From contig NZ_JANIGO010000002.1 of assembly GCF_024518835.1 (NCBI RefSeq), positions 811,522-875,521 on the forward strand: DNA of 64,000 nt, written 5' to 3'. Source of the stretch: Limnobacter humi (GTDB lineage Bacteria > Pseudomonadota > Gammaproteobacteria > Burkholderiales > Burkholderiaceae_B). The notes beneath the pieces are model-generated. The model was not told the DNA's origin. It saw nothing but the letters and a program-made list of their open reading frames with translations, and did no database searches. The position numbers were made by a program, and so were the translations under genes. Shown in pieces: positions 37,387 to 46,658 of this stretch. Position 1 is the first letter of the stretch. Every line of letters begins with the position of its first letter.

Positions 37387-39473
37387 GCAGCAACGTCCCC
37401 TTTCCTGAACTCAGCCCACTGCCCACGCACCTCGCTGAGGCTGTGGGCAGCCTGATTCACGCCCCGCACTGGATGGGCCTGGCTCTTCATTTGCCCCTTC
37501 GGTTCGAAGACAAGGTTACCGTCACGGCGATGGATGCACTGCAGGTGGGCCAGAAGGCCAATCTGGTGGCCAGCGTGGTGGGCTCAGACATTCAGTACAA
37601 ACCCCGCAAGCAATTGCGGGTTTGGGTGGAAGATGGTGAAGTCTCGCTGGTTCTGCGGTGGCTGCATTTTTACCCGGGTTTGCGGGACAAAATGCCCGAC
37701 GGTGCGCGGATTCACATCAGCGGCCAAATACGGCAGGGTTACGGAACACTGGAGATTGTTCACCCCCAGATCCGAATCGCACGACCGGATGACAACACTG
37801 AATCAGGCTCACCGATTGAGCCCGGCCATCAACCGAGTGGTGTATTGGAGCCTGTCTATCCCAGCACCGGCACCCTCAAGCAGTCTGACTGGCATCGCTG
37901 GATGAAAAAACTGCCAGAAGCCTGCTTTGTAGACACTCTGCCAAACAAACTGATTCAACAACACCAGCTGTTGCCCTGGAATATTGCACTGCAGACCTTG
38001 CATGGTCAGGCAGCCCCCAGCCAACTGTTTGATTTGAACCTTCGAACCCATGCAGCGTGGGTTCGTGTGAAAGTTGACGAACTGCTGGCCCAGCAACTGC
38101 TGCTTCAGGAATACCGCAACCAGCGAACCCAGGAAAAAGCGCAGTCTTTGAAAAAGGCGGTTCGCAAAGGGCTGGTGGAACAATTTCTTCGGAGTTTGCC
38201 ATTCACGCTCACGGGTGCCCAGCAACGGGCAGTTCGGGACATCTTCGAAGACTTGAAAAACCCCTACCCCATGCAGCGTCTATTGCAGGGCGATGTGGGC
38301 AGCGGAAAAACCCTGGTGGCAGCATTGGCCTGCATCAAGGCAGTTGAATGCGGTCACCAAGCGGCCTTGCTGGCCCCGACCGAGGTGTTGGCCGAACAAC
38401 ACGTATTCAAGCTCAAACCGCTGCTGGAGCGCGTGGGCATCCGATGTGGGAAGCTGCAGGGCGCCATGAAAAAAAGTGAGAAGAAAGCCACGCTGCAAGC
38501 CCTGGCCCAAGGTGAAGTGGATGTGGTCATCGGCACCCACGCCCTGGTGCAAGACACTGTCACCTTCAAGTCACTGGCGCTGGTGGTGGTGGACGAACAG
38601 CACCGATTCGGTGTGGCTCAACGCTTAAGCCTGATCGCCAAAGCAGGCAACGGTCTGCTGGCACATCAGTTGATGATGAGCGCAACCCCAATTCCCCGCA
38701 CATTGGCGCAAACCTATTTGTCCGACCTCGCCGTTTCCAATCTGGATGAAAAGCCACCAGGCCGACAACCCATCATCACCAAACTGTTGTCCCAGAAAAA
38801 GCGGGAACAACTGGTGGCTGCGATTGAACATGAAATCGAAAAAGGTCAGCAGGTTTATTGGGTCTGCCCGCTGATCGAGGACAGTGAAACACTGGACCTT
38901 CAGGCCGCCGAAGCGACCTACACGGCTTTGATCGAACTGATGCCGAATCGGCGTATCGCCTTGCTGCATGGCAAACAGGACAGCAAGTTGAAGCAGTCCA
39001 CCATGGCCGCGTTCAGCGCTGGGCAGGTCGACCTGCTGGTGTCCACCACTGTGATTGAGGTGGGTGTGGATGTGGGCAATGCCAGCCTGATGGTGATTGA
39101 CCAGGCCGAGCGTTTTGGTTTGGCCCAGCTTCATCAACTACGCGGGCGGGTTGGGCGGGGCAGCCTTCAAAGCGTGTGTGTGTTGTTGTACGGCAGCGAA
39201 CTGTCGCAAACTGCCAAACAGCGGTTAAAAGCCATGCATGACAGTGATGATGGTTTTTACCTGGCAGAACGCGACCTCGAAATTCGTGGGCCCGGAGAGC
39301 TGCTCGGCAAACGACAATCCGGTTTGCCCTCCCTGCGCTATGCTGACCCCTTGGTGGACAAAGACTTGCTGAACACGGCACGTGCGATTGCGCAGCAAAT
39401 GCCGCTGGATGACGTGAATACGCGGCGGCATATTCAACGCTGGACCGAGGACACGCCTTGGTGGCTGAGTTGA
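37383..39473 (+). CDS. recG: ATP-dependent DNA helicase RecG
   Basis: Rescues stalled replication forks by fork regression. It has 696 residues: N-terminal wedge OB domain (about 50-190), helicase core with motif I GDVGSGKTLVA near 302, motif II DEQH near 403 (VVVDEQHRFGV), TATPIPRT-type motif III (MSATPIPRTLA) and motif VI QLRGRVGRG, then the TRG-like LGKRQSGLPSLRYAD. The start is TTG overlapping the ridA stop; no ATG is available before conserved sequence. Residues 141-147, in a variable part of the wedge domain, are encoded by a copy of the dispersed palindrome. Confidence 0.97.
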   Translation: MSSNVPFPELSPLPTHLAEAVGSLIHAPHWMGLALHLPLRFEDKVTVTAMDALQVGQKANLVASVVGSDIQYKPRKQLRVWVEDGEVSLVLRWLHFYPGLRDKMPDGARIHISGQIRQGYGTLEIVHPQIRIARPDDNTESGSPIEPGHQPSGVLEPVYPSTGTLKQSDWHRWMKKLPEACFVDTLPNKLIQQHQLLPWNIALQTLHGQAAPSQLFDLNLRTHAAWVRVKVDELLAQQLLLQEYRNQRTQEKAQSLKKAVRKGLVEQFLRSLPFTLTGAQQRAVRDIFEDLKNPYPMQRLLQGDVGSGKTLVAALACIKAVECGHQAALLAPTEVLAEQHVFKLKPLLERVGIRCGKLQGAMKKSEKKATLQALAQGEVDVVIGTHALVQDTVTFKSLALVVVDEQHRFGVAQRLSLIAKAGNGLLAHQLMMSATPIPRTLAQTYLSDLAVSNLDEKPPGRQPIITKLLSQKKREQLVAAIEHEIEKGQQVYWVCPLIEDSETLDLQAAEATYTALIELMPNRRIALLHGKQDSKLKQSTMAAFSAGQVDLLVSTTVIEVGVDVGNASLMVIDQAERFGLAQLHQLRGRVGRGSLQSVCVLLYGSELSQTAKQRLKAMHDSDDGFYLAERDLEIRGPGELLGKRQSGLPSLRYADPLVDKDLLNTARAIAQQMPLDDVNTRRHIQRWTEDTPWWLS
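37804..37824. repeat. Dispersed 21-bp palindrome, copy in recG
   Basis: CAGGCTCA-CCGAT-TGAGCCCG, one mismatch in the right arm. Read as Ser-Gly-Ser-Pro-Ile-Glu-Pro-Gly in a variable insert of the wedge domain, in the same phase as the polA and gyrA copies. Confidence 0.8.
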
Positions 39474-39492
39474 GGTATCGCGACTCTTAAAC

Positions 39493-39521
39493 AAAAACGC
39501 CCCGGCGAACCGAGGCGTTTT
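39493..39521. terminator. Bidirectional terminator between recG and rplS
   Basis: Arms AAAACGCC (39494-39501) and GGCGTTTT (39514-39521), with inner CGG/CCG pairs and a CGAA loop. It has A/T flanks on both sides and lies between convergent genes. Confidence 0.9.
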
Positions 39522-39555
39522 GTGTGCTGCACCGTAAACGGCCAGTGGGGAGTGA

Positions 39556-39936
39556 TTACTCGCCAGCTTGGTCGTTGTTGCGGAAAGCCAATTTTTCCTT
39601 GATACGTGCGGACTTGCCGGAACGCTCGCGGAGGTAGTAGAGCTTGGCGCGGCGAACATCACCACGACGCTTCACTTCAATTTTTTCGATCAGGGGGGAG
39701 TACAACTGGAATGTACGCTCCACACCTTCACCGGAGGAAATCTTGCGAACGATGAACGATGAGTTCAGGCCGCGATTGCGCTTGGCAATCACAACACCTT
39801 CGTAAGCTTGCAAACGGGAACGGGTACCTTCAATCACGCGCACGCTCACAATGACGGTGTCACCAGGCGCAAATGCGGGAATTTCTTTACCCAGGCGAGC
39901 AATTTCTTCTTGCTCAAGTTGTTGAATCAGATTCAT
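39556..39936 (-). CDS. rplS: 50S ribosomal protein L19
   Basis: Ribosomal protein at the 30S-50S interface. The ATG at 39936 gives 126 residues, beginning [20 protein letters not shown]; eight upstream in-frame codons are not typical. The [23 protein letters not shown] and [20 protein letters not shown] segments are diagnostic. It is the last gene of rpsP-rimM-trmD-rplS, 123 bp after trmD, and ends at a shared terminator with recG. Confidence 0.98.
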   Translation of the reverse strand: MNLIQQLEQEEIARLGKEIPAFAPGDTVIVSVRVIEGTRSRLQAYEGVVIAKRNRGLNSSFIVRKISSGEGVERTFQLYSPLIEKIEVKRRGDVRRAKLYYLRERSGKSARIKEKLAFRNNDQAGE

Positions 39937-40059
39937 GTGTATCTCCGAACCATCGTACACGGCACTTTGTTGTGTTCATGTTGAATGAACGGCCGCCAGA
40001 GGATGACCAATCAAGGTTGTCGATCAACAAACCGGGTTTGCCGACCACAACCACCTGTT

Positions 40060-40839
40060 TCAACCGGGCCTGTGCTTGCCTTTGGAAGCGCCTTCCGCCT
40101 TGGGCGGTTGGGCCTGTTCAAAAGCAGCCAGCAGGTCTGGCCGATGGCGTTTTGTAAAAACTTTCGATTCTTCAAAACGCCAGCCCGCTATTTTAGCGTG
40201 GTTTCCAGATAAAAGCACCTCCGGAACTGCTTTATTTTCAAAAACTTCCGGTCGCGTGTAGTGTGGACAATCCAACAAGCCAGTTTCAAAGGAGTCCTGC
40301 ACAGCCGACTCGGCATGGTTCAGGGCCTCTGGTAGTAAACGCACCCAGGCGTCCAGCAAACAGGCCACCGGCAATTCACCGCCCGAGAGCACAAAATCAC
40401 CGATGCAAAAGGTGCGGTCTACGTAGTGGTCGATGAATCGCTGATCTACCCCTTCGTAACGGCCACACAACAGAATTGCACCGCAGCCGTCTTGTTCAAG
40501 GTGTCGAACATCCGCCTGCTTCAATAAAGGGCCGTGAGGGGTCAGGTAAATCAGCGGTGACTTTCCATCACCTGCCTGCACCTCTCCGGCGGCAGCGCGC
40601 TCGGCCCGAATGGCTTGAACGGTTTTCACCAAGGGCTCAGCCAGCATCACCATGCCCGGGCCGCCACCGTAGGGGCGGTCATCCACGGTGCGGTGCGGGT
40701 CTGTGGTGAAATCCCGCGGATTCCAGCATTTCAAACTGAACAACCCTTTTTTGAGCGCACGGCCCACAACCCCGAATTCCAGCAAAGCGGGAAATTGCTC
40801 GGGAAACAGGGTGATCACATCAAAGCGGGGGCCCGGCAT
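40060..40839 (-). CDS. trmD: tRNA (guanine-N1)-methyltransferase TrmD
   Basis: Makes m1G37 in tRNAs, preventing frameshifts. It is a SPOUT enzyme with a trefoil knot. The ATG at 40839 overlaps the rimM stop as TGATG; six upstream codons are not needed. It has 259 residues with VVGRALKKGLFSLKCWNPRD, DDRPYGGGPGMVM, the knot ILLCGRYEGVDQRFIDHYVD and IGDFVLSGGELP. The linker near residue 90 (AAAGEVQAGDG) is somewhat longer than in E. coli. Confidence 0.97.
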   Translation of the reverse strand: MPGPRFDVITLFPEQFPALLEFGVVGRALKKGLFSLKCWNPRDFTTDPHRTVDDRPYGGGPGMVMLAEPLVKTVQAIRAERAAAGEVQAGDGKSPLIYLTPHGPLLKQADVRHLEQDGCGAILLCGRYEGVDQRFIDHYVDRTFCIGDFVLSGGELPVACLLDAWVRLLPEALNHAESAVQDSFETGLLDCPHYTRPEVFENKAVPEVLLSGNHAKIAGWRFEESKVFTKRHRPDLLAAFEQAQPPKAEGASKGKHRPG

Positions 40840-41402
40840 CAGTAATCTTCCTGCCAATCGGCCAGAATTCGGCGGGCAGCCAAATCCACGGTTGGCACAT
40901 AGGCCTCGACAAAAGGAATGAGATGCTCAATGTCACCCTTGCTGACTTGCAAAATGGCATGTGCGCCGTGGTCAGCCACCTGCGTCACCTCGCCCAGTTC
41001 CACCCCTTGAAGGTTGGTGACCGCACAACCCACCAAATCCACCCAGTAAAACTCGCCCTCTGGCAAGGTAGGAAACCGGGACCGAGACACATACACACGG
41101 CAGCCCTTGAACCGGGCGGCCAAATCCCGATCCTCAACACCCTCCAGGTGCGCGACCAAACGGTCTGCATGCACCTTGGCACTCAATATTTTGAAGGGTT
41201 CGTACATCAGATCGTCTTCAGTGGGTTTGCTCACCTTACGCACCGCGCCATCTGCTGAGGGCTTCAGTCGCGAGACCCACCACTGTCTGGCTTTGAGCAG
41301 TACCTCAGGCTGTTCAGACGATGGCAACACATTCACCAAACCTTTGAGCCCGTAGGGTTCGCCAATTCTTCCCAGCTCGATCAAATCATCGGGTTTGTTC
41401 AC
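40839..41402 (-). CDS. rimM: Ribosome maturation factor RimM
   Basis: Assists 30S head assembly by acting on S19 and 16S rRNA. The best start is GTG at 41402 (AAGGA six bases upstream), giving 187 residues beginning VNKPDDLIELGRIGEPYGLK; a longer frame to 41471 lacks conserved sequence. It has an N-terminal RimM barrel and a C-terminal PRC-barrel with FYWVDLVGCAVTNLQGVELG. It overlaps trmD by one base. The 208 bp between it and rpsP are unusually long for this operon and hold only a small CAGCAG/CTGCTG hairpin. Confidence 0.94.
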   Translation of the reverse strand: MNKPDDLIELGRIGEPYGLKGLVNVLPSSEQPEVLLKARQWWVSRLKPSADGAVRKVSKPTEDDLMYEPFKILSAKVHADRLVAHLEGVEDRDLAARFKGCRVYVSRSRFPTLPEGEFYWVDLVGCAVTNLQGVELGEVTQVADHGAHAILQVSKGDIEHLIPFVEAYVPTVDLAARRILADWQEDY

Positions 41403-41610
41403 CAGCCATCCTTCTGAGTGCGATGCACGGTCACTGTGCACCAATGACAAAAGTCCGCGAATGCCAAACACTCACGGACTTTAGTGATCACGACTTTAAA
41501 CCACCGTACCAACCAGCAGGATTGAACTGCTGCGGACAGGGTTATTGTTGGCAAGCAACCCGGGGGTGACCGAGTACAACCCCAGAAGCGCCTGCCGTCG
41601 TCTGCAGAAC

Positions 41611-41862
41611 TTAGGCTGCTTTCTGGGACTGTTGCTTGACCAAACGGTCCACAGTTTCAGACATTTGTGCACCCACCCCAGTCCAGTAAGTCAGACGGTC
41701 CATGGCAATGCGCAGGGACTCAGCGCCGGCGGGCGCCATGGGGTTGTAGAAGCCAATGCGCTCGATGAAACGGCCATCACGGCGGTTGCGGGAATCAGCA
41801 GCCACAACGCTGAAAAAGGGGCGCTTCTTGGAACCACCACGGGCGAGTCGAATGACGACCAT
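41611..41862 (-). CDS. rpsP: 30S ribosomal protein S16
   Basis: 16S rRNA-binding protein of the 30S body. The ATG at 41862 gives 82 residues beginning [20 protein letters not shown], with [18 protein letters not shown]; the upstream frame extension is spurious. It is the first gene of rpsP-rimM-trmD-rplS. A strong promoter lies about 150 bp upstream, leaving a leader of roughly 140 bases with a GC-rich hairpin around 41951-41970. Confidence 0.98.
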   Translation of the reverse strand: MVVIRLARGGSKKRPFFSVVAADSRNRRDGRFIERIGFYNPMAPAGAESLRIAMDRLTYWTGVGAQMSETVDRLVKQQSQKAA

Positions 41863-42007
41863 AATATCCTCTATCAAAAAACGGTGTGTGAGGTGCCGTT
41901 GTAACGGCTCTGACCACAGGCACCAGCACAAAATGGAATGTTGATTTCAAGCCCGGCCCGGCAGTGCCGGTGCACATTTGGACCAATACGAAATCCGATA
42001 ACCCGCT

Positions 42008-42036
42008 ATTATATCCAGCGTCGTCCAAACTCACAA
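42008..42036 (-). promoter_or_regulatory. Promoter of the rpsP operon
   Basis: On the minus strand: -35 TTGTGA (42036-42031), 17-bp spacer, -10 TATAAT (42013-42008). Near-consensus, as expected for a ribosomal operon. The divergent TM2 gene starts 16 bp beyond it. Confidence 0.75.
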
Positions 42037-42051
42037 GCAGTCTGACCAAAA

Positions 42052-42405
42052 ATGACCACAAACCCTCAGGAACTCCGCAAATCCAAGCTGTTGTTTTGTT
42101 GGCTCAGCCTTATTGGTGGGGCCATTGGCGCCCACTGGATTTACGCTGGTCGCAAACGATTCTGGCTCTACATGCTGTTTTTCCCGCTGTCAGCCTTTGC
42201 TGGCTGGCTGGATACACTGCGGTATGGGTTGATGCCCGATGAACGTTTTAACGCTGACTTGAACCCAGAATACCCAGCAGATAGCCCACAAACCAACGGG
42301 ATGGTGGTGGTGTCTGTCGCCTTGGCCCTGGGCTTGTCGGTGACCGCACTCATGTCCCTGCTGGCCATGCTGTTTCAATGGTTTTTCTCCGGAACCGTGG
42401 CCTAA
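42052..42405 (+). CDS. TM2 domain-containing membrane protein
   Basis: Small membrane protein of 117 residues, function unknown. The TM2 domain fills the N-terminal half: a first helix SLIGGAIGAHWIYAGRKRFW with the typical Gly-x-His-x-x-Tyr-x-Gly turn, then LYMLFFPLSAFAGWLD. A third hydrophobic segment (about 83-112) ends the protein. It is a single gene divergent from rpsP. TM2 proteins are widespread and mostly uncharacterised. Confidence 0.85.
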   Translation: MTTNPQELRKSKLLFCWLSLIGGAIGAHWIYAGRKRFWLYMLFFPLSAFAGWLDTLRYGLMPDERFNADLNPEYPADSPQTNGMVVVSVALALGLSVTALMSLLAMLFQWFFSGTVA

Positions 42406-42431
42406 AAAAAAGCCCGCCGTAAGGCGGGCTT
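42404..42431 (-). terminator. Strong terminator for minus-strand transcripts from hldD
   Basis: Arms AAGCCCGCC (42410-42418) and GGCGGGCTT (42423-42431) with a GTAA loop. The eight-base A-run at 42404-42411 becomes a U-tract on the minus strand; there is no T-run on the plus side, so it serves the hldD side. Confidence 0.9.
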
Positions 42432-42558
42432 AAACAGGGCTTGAGGAGACAGAGACACTTGCTGTTGCACACAGGGCCAAAGCCCTGCCTGTACAGACAA
42501 GCAGCTGGCGACCCAGCAACCCGGAGAGCTGCCAGGCGATTCGGTTCAAGAGCCGAAT
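42404..42558 (-). ncRNA. Candidate small RNA downstream of hldD
   Basis: The 180 bp between the hldD stop and its terminator are structured and non-coding. On the minus strand a -35 TTGGAG (42591-42586) and -10 TATGTT (42569-42564) with 16 bp between them would start a transcript at about 42558. It would open with hairpin GATTCGG/CCGAATC (42538-42559), contain a second stem CAGGGC/GCCCTG (42472-42487), and end at the strong terminator, about 155 bases. It could equally be just the hldD 3' UTR. No match to a known family recognised. Confidence 0.3.
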
Positions 42559-42613
42559 CAACCAACATACATAAGTGCCCATCCACTCCAATTAGTTCTG
42601 TTTTTTCCAACCT

Positions 42614-43618
42614 TCAGCCAAATTTTTTGATCAAGCGGCTAACGTAGCGCTGCACACCCTCTTCCACCGAGAAGAATGTACCGCGATAACCGGCACCGCG
42701 AAGATTGGTCAGATCAGCCTGCGTGTAACTCTGGTATTTGCCCTTCAACGCGTCTGGAAACTCCGTGTACTGAATGAAACCACCAGACACCGCATCCGCC
42801 AGACAGAGTGCAGCTTGCCCTTGCGCCACACGCAACGTGTTCAATGTGGTCAGTGCTACATCGTTGAAGGTTTGCGCTCGGCCAGTACCCAGGTTGTACA
42901 CGCCACTCGGTGCGGATGACGAATGCTCAAAAAAGTGCATGTTCACCTTCACCACATCTTCAATGGATACAAAATCTCGCTGTTGACAACCTGCCGCGTA
43001 GCCATCGTATGGACCAAACAACTTGACACTGCCACCATCACGAAACTGATTGAAATTGTGAAAAGCCACCGAGGCCATCCGCCCTTTGTGCTGTTCCCGG
43101 TCACCGTACACATTGAAATAGCGAAATCCAAAGACAGGTGCTTTCAGGCCTGCCTTGATTTGGCGTCGCAACACCTGATCAAACAAAAACTTTGAATAGC
43201 CGTATACGTTCAGCGGCTTTTCAACCTCACGGTCCTCAATGAATTGACTGCTACCCCCATAAACGGCCGCTGAGGAGGCATACAGAAAGGGCGTACCAGT
43301 CCGTTGCGCCCAATCAAACAGAATCTGGGTGTAGCGGAAATTGTTGTTCATCATGTACAGACCGTTGTGCTCCATGGTGTCGGAACAAGCGCCCTCATGA
43401 AAAATGGCATCACAACGCCCGTAATCCCCCCGTTCAATCCGAGTCAGGAATTCGTTTTTATCCACGTAATCTGAGATTTCGCAATCCACCAGGTTCAGAA
43501 ACTTGTCGCCCTTGGTGAGATTGTCCACGGCCACCACATCAGCAATACCCCGCTCGTTCAGGGCCTTTACCAAGTTGCTGCCAATAAATCCGGCCGCGCC
43601 GGTCACGATGACTGTCAT
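42614..43618 (-). CDS. hldD: ADP-L-glycero-D-manno-heptose 6-epimerase
   Basis: Last step in making ADP-heptose for the LPS inner core. It has 334 residues. The NAD(P)-binding motif [10 protein letters not shown] is at 6-15; the short-chain dehydrogenase Tyr-x-x-x-Lys pair is in [11 protein letters not shown] near 140; the heptose-specific [19 protein letters not shown] stretch is present. GAGGA precedes the ATG. It lies 16 bp after hldA, completing the heptose pair. Confidence 0.97.
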   Translation of the reverse strand: MTVIVTGAAGFIGSNLVKALNERGIADVVAVDNLTKGDKFLNLVDCEISDYVDKNEFLTRIERGDYGRCDAIFHEGACSDTMEHNGLYMMNNNFRYTQILFDWAQRTGTPFLYASSAAVYGGSSQFIEDREVEKPLNVYGYSKFLFDQVLRRQIKAGLKAPVFGFRYFNVYGDREQHKGRMASVAFHNFNQFRDGGSVKLFGPYDGYAAGCQQRDFVSIEDVVKVNMHFFEHSSSAPSGVYNLGTGRAQTFNDVALTTLNTLRVAQGQAALCLADAVSGGFIQYTEFPDALKGKYQSYTQADLTNLRGAGYRGTFFSVEEGVQRYVSRLIKKFG

Positions 43619-43634
43619 TGTGAATCCTCGGTAT

Positions 43635-44558
43635 TCAGTTCAATTCATGGGGCAGAATCACGGCAGTGCCCAGCTTGCCGACCACCACGCCACCCGCTTT
43701 GTTGGCCAGTGCCACGCTGTCTGGCAACGGCATACCGGCACCGATGGCACACGCCAGGGTGGCAATCACCGTATCGCCTGCACCGGACACGTCAAACACC
43801 TCGCGGGCCTGCGCGGGCACATGAAAAGCGCCCTCGCCATTGAACAGTGTCATGCCCTCTTCAGAGCGCGTCAATAGCAGGGCACCCAGGTTCAGGCGAG
43901 CCCGCAATATTTGCGCTTTTTCATGCAGTTCAGCCTCGGTTTTCCAACTGCCCATCACCTGCCTGAATTCCGAGCGGTTGGGTGTCAACACCGATGCACC
44001 CGCATACTTGGCATAGTCATCCCCCTTGGGGTCCACCAGCGTGGTTTTGCCCGCCTGTTTACACAGGGCAATCATGTCGGCCACATGCTCCAGCGCACCT
44101 TTGCCATAGTCAGAGAACACCACAACATCATGCTTGGCGTACTCCTGCTCAAACAACTCCATTTTGGTCGACAGGTGCTCAGCGCTGGGGCGTTCTTCAA
44201 AATCGATGCGCACCAACTGCTGCTGCCGGGCTATCACCCGCAGTTTGACAATGGTTGGAAACTGGGGATCATGCAAAAGGCGGGATTGCACACCAGCCTG
44301 TTCAAGCATGGTCTCAACGGTTTGACCAGGCTCATCATGACCGACCACCCCCATCAAACAGAGCTTCGCACCCAGCGAAGCGGCGTTGATGGCCACGTTG
44401 GCTGCACCTCCGAGCCGTTCATCCCGATTGCCCACCAACAGAACAGGCACGGGTGCTTCGGGGGAAATACGCTCCACATCACCGAACCAATACCGGTCCA
44501 GCATCACATCGCCAACCACCAGAATGCTGGCCTTTGAGAAAGTGCGAGTGTCCACCAT
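43635..44558 (-). CDS. hldA: D-glycero-beta-D-manno-heptose-7-phosphate kinase (HldE N-half)
   Basis: PfkB-family kinase of ADP-heptose synthesis, corresponding to the first domain of bifunctional E. coli HldE (RfaE). It has 307 residues with [31 protein letters not shown] and the catalytic DVSGAGDT. The adenylyltransferase half is absent, so a separate hldC gene must exist elsewhere; this split is normal in betaproteobacteria. It is located between lapB and hldD in the same direction. Confidence 0.93.
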   Translation of the reverse strand: MVDTRTFSKASILVVGDVMLDRYWFGDVERISPEAPVPVLLVGNRDERLGGAANVAINAASLGAKLCLMGVVGHDEPGQTVETMLEQAGVQSRLLHDPQFPTIVKLRVIARQQQLVRIDFEERPSAEHLSTKMELFEQEYAKHDVVVFSDYGKGALEHVADMIALCKQAGKTTLVDPKGDDYAKYAGASVLTPNRSEFRQVMGSWKTEAELHEKAQILRARLNLGALLLTRSEEGMTLFNGEGAFHVPAQAREVFDVSGAGDTVIATLACAIGAGMPLPDSVALANKAGGVVVGKLGTAVILPHELN

Positions 44559-44592
44559 GCTTGTCTCGATCAGAGTGTTGTTATAAGCCGAT

Positions 44593-45792
44593 TCAGGCTG
44601 TTTTCTTCAGGGGTACGGGGTAAAAATCCAGTTCCTCGGCACGCCGGGGAACAATGGAATCCCAGTGTGCACACCCTGGGCATTGCCAGTAAAATTTTTT
44701 GGCCTGAAACCCACAGTGCTGACAACGGTAGCGTTCCAGCCGCTGGGTGTGTTTGGAAATCAACTCACGCGTTAAACGCAAATCCTGGCTACGCTCGTCA
44801 TCATTCATGTCGCGCAGCTGATGTTCCAAAAGCTTGTCCAGCCCCAGCAAACTGGGCCTTGCTCGCACTTGGTCGCGCAACAACACGAACGCTGCAGCGG
44901 GGCCTCTGGCTTCTTCAATCGCCTTGGCCAGAACGAGCAGCAAATCGATGGAGGGATACATGCTGCAATAGGTTTGCAAAGCTTCGATACCCTCATCCAT
45001 GCGACTGAGCCTTTTGAAGGCTTCCCACATTTTTGGGCCCACCAAAGGCAAATACCAGGGGTTCTGCTTTTCAGCACTGCGCCACTGGGCGATGGCCTCT
45101 TCAAAATGCCCTTGCTGAAAGTAAATTTCCCCGAGCAGCAGGGACGCTCGCACGTTTTTTGGCTCACTCAGCAAGGCATTTTGAAGGCCCTGCCGCGCAT
45201 CATCAAAGCGACCATCATCCACGGCTTGTTGGGCTTGCTCACAATAAAAGTGAGCGATGTCCCCGGACGGGATGGGCGCACCGAATTCACGCAGCTTGTG
45301 AGCCTGCTCGATGGCTTTGTCCCACGCTTTTTCCAATTCGTAGAGCTCGAGCAGCTGACGGGCTGCGTCAGCCTTCAGGTCAGTGGCAGCCAGACTGAAA
45401 AACGCCTTCTCAGCCCGGTCCAAAATACCCGCTCGCAGGAAATCGACGCCCAACTCATAGGTGGCCCGCTCGCGCTCGGACTGTTTGATTTGTTCCCGCG
45501 TGCTTAAAAACTGGTGAACGCGAATGGCACGGTCTACTTCACCTTTTTTCCGAAAGAGATTGGCCAGCGCGAAATGCAGTTCCACGGTGTGGGTATCAAT
45601 CGAAGCGACCTCAAGGAATGCGTCGATGGCCTTGTCAGGCTGCTCGCTCAACAAGAAGTTGACCCCTTTGAAATACGACGTCGGAACTTGCTCCTGCGTG
45701 TTCTCGTCGGACCGTCGGTCCAGTCGGGCTGCCAACCACCCCAGGCTGAACAGAACCGGGATCAGGACCAACCACCAGGTTTCAAATTCCAT
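44593..45792 (-). CDS. lapB: LPS assembly regulator LapB (YciM)
   Basis: Inner-membrane-anchored TPR protein that, with FtsH, controls LpxC breakdown and so LPS level. The ATG at 45792 overlaps the end of lapA by 11 bp and gives 399 residues. One N-terminal membrane helix (WWLVLIPVLFSLGWLAARL) is followed by about eight TPR repeats, and the C-terminal rubredoxin-like metal site has CQHCGF and CPGCAHWD. Fourteen upstream codons are not part of the gene. Confidence 0.95.
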   Translation of the reverse strand: MEFETWWLVLIPVLFSLGWLAARLDRRSDENTQEQVPTSYFKGVNFLLSEQPDKAIDAFLEVASIDTHTVELHFALANLFRKKGEVDRAIRVHQFLSTREQIKQSERERATYELGVDFLRAGILDRAEKAFFSLAATDLKADAARQLLELYELEKAWDKAIEQAHKLREFGAPIPSGDIAHFYCEQAQQAVDDGRFDDARQGLQNALLSEPKNVRASLLLGEIYFQQGHFEEAIAQWRSAEKQNPWYLPLVGPKMWEAFKRLSRMDEGIEALQTYCSMYPSIDLLLVLAKAIEEARGPAAAFVLLRDQVRARPSLLGLDKLLEHQLRDMNDDERSQDLRLTRELISKHTQRLERYRCQHCGFQAKKFYWQCPGCAHWDSIVPRRAEELDFYPVPLKKTA

Positions 45793-46126
45793 GCGTTGGC
45801 CCCACCGGCAAGACCACAGCCTCATCTGCAGCACCCGAAACGCCGCCAGAGTTTGGCCGGTTTGGCCTGGACTGCTCTCGTTCTACACGCTCCAATGCCT
45901 TGGTGGCTGAGGATGCCGCTCGTTTGGCGCGAAACCAGGATGGCAAGAGAGAAACCCAGGCAAAAGCAGCACCACACAGAAATGCTGTGAGCAAAGCCAC
46001 CACCAGTTGGACCTGGATTTCAAGGCCAGGCAACCACTTCACGATCACCACGTCGGTATTTCGGATGGAGAAGGTCAGAACGACCAGGAACAGTGCGATG
46101 CGCACCACCCAAGCGATTGCTTTCAA
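45782..46126 (-). CDS. lapA: LapA family (DUF1049) inner-membrane protein
   Basis: Small partner of LapB, 114 residues, with two membrane helices (about 5-20 and 40-62) and a cytosolic charged tail (RAKRAASSATKALERVERE). The start is TTG at 46126 with AAGGGGA about six bases upstream; no ATG fits. The family keeps the pattern FSIRNTDVVIVKWLPG. It overlaps lapB and lies 118 bp after ihfB, the same order as in Burkholderia. Part of the long gyrA-to-hldD run. Confidence 0.88.
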   Translation of the reverse strand: MKAIAWVVRIALFLVVLTFSIRNTDVVIVKWLPGLEIQVQLVVALLTAFLCGAAFAWVSLLPSWFRAKRAASSATKALERVEREQSRPNRPNSGGVSGAADEAVVLPVGPTHGI

Positions 46127-46244
46127 TGTGAGTCCCCTTTGACGATGATGGTGCGCCGTTGCGCGACCGACGCCAACTCAAGGGCTCCTCAGTTGGCACT
46201 CCAGTACCTGCCCATGCGCTGAACAGGTCGATGGCGCAATCAGA

Positions 46245-46541
46245 TCAACTCTGTTTCTTGGAGTATAAATCAACTCGCTCGCGCAACTCTTTGCCCGGCT
46301 TGAAGTGAGGCACGCGCTTTTCAGGCACAACCACCTGCTCGCCAGACTTTGGATTGCGACCCACTCGCTGGGGGCGCTTGGTCAGGGAAAAGCTGCCAAA
46401 ACCACGAATCTCGATGCGCTGACCATCAGCCAGGGCTTGCGTCATGGTGTCCAGAATGCTTTTGACGGCAAAGTCAGTGTCCCGAACCGGCAGTTTGGGA
46501 AACCGCTTGACCAACTGGTTGATGAGTTCTGATTTTGTCAT
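46245..46541 (-). CDS. ihfB: Integration host factor beta subunit
   Basis: DNA-bending nucleoid protein that works with IhfA. From the ATG at 46541 it has 98 residues, beginning [19 protein letters not shown] four codons earlier is possible, and a longer frame is spurious. The DNA-binding arm [20 protein letters not shown] with the intercalating Pro is present, ending [11 protein letters not shown]. It follows rpsA, as in E. coli, after a strong hairpin terminator, so it may have its own promoter in the 117-bp gap. Confidence 0.95.
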   Translation of the reverse strand: MTKSELINQLVKRFPKLPVRDTDFAVKSILDTMTQALADGQRIEIRGFGSFSLTKRPQRVGRNPKSGEQVVVPEKRVPHFKPGKELRERVDLYSKKQS

Positions 46542-46605
46542 TGTTGTTGGCATCAGCGTGTTGCCCCAAAGGAGCAGCACATGTTGAATACAAAAATACG
46601 ACCTA

Positions 46606-46646
46606 GAAAACAGTGCGGCCGCCCGGCACATGCCGGACAGCCGCAC
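46606..46646 (-). terminator. Terminator of rpsA
   Basis: Nested stem: outer GTGCGGC (46613-46619) with GCCGCAC (46640-46646), three-base internal loops, inner CCGGCA/TGCCGG. A modest U-run (TGTTTTC) follows on the minus strand. Likely a partial terminator between rpsA and ihfB. Confidence 0.75.
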
Positions 46647-46658
46647 CATTACACACGA

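Noticed and set aside
38616-38636. GTGGCTCA-ACGCT-TAAGCCTG in recG as a degenerate copy of the palindrome
   Set aside because: Only 13 of 16 arm positions match; such matches are expected by chance several times in 64 kb.
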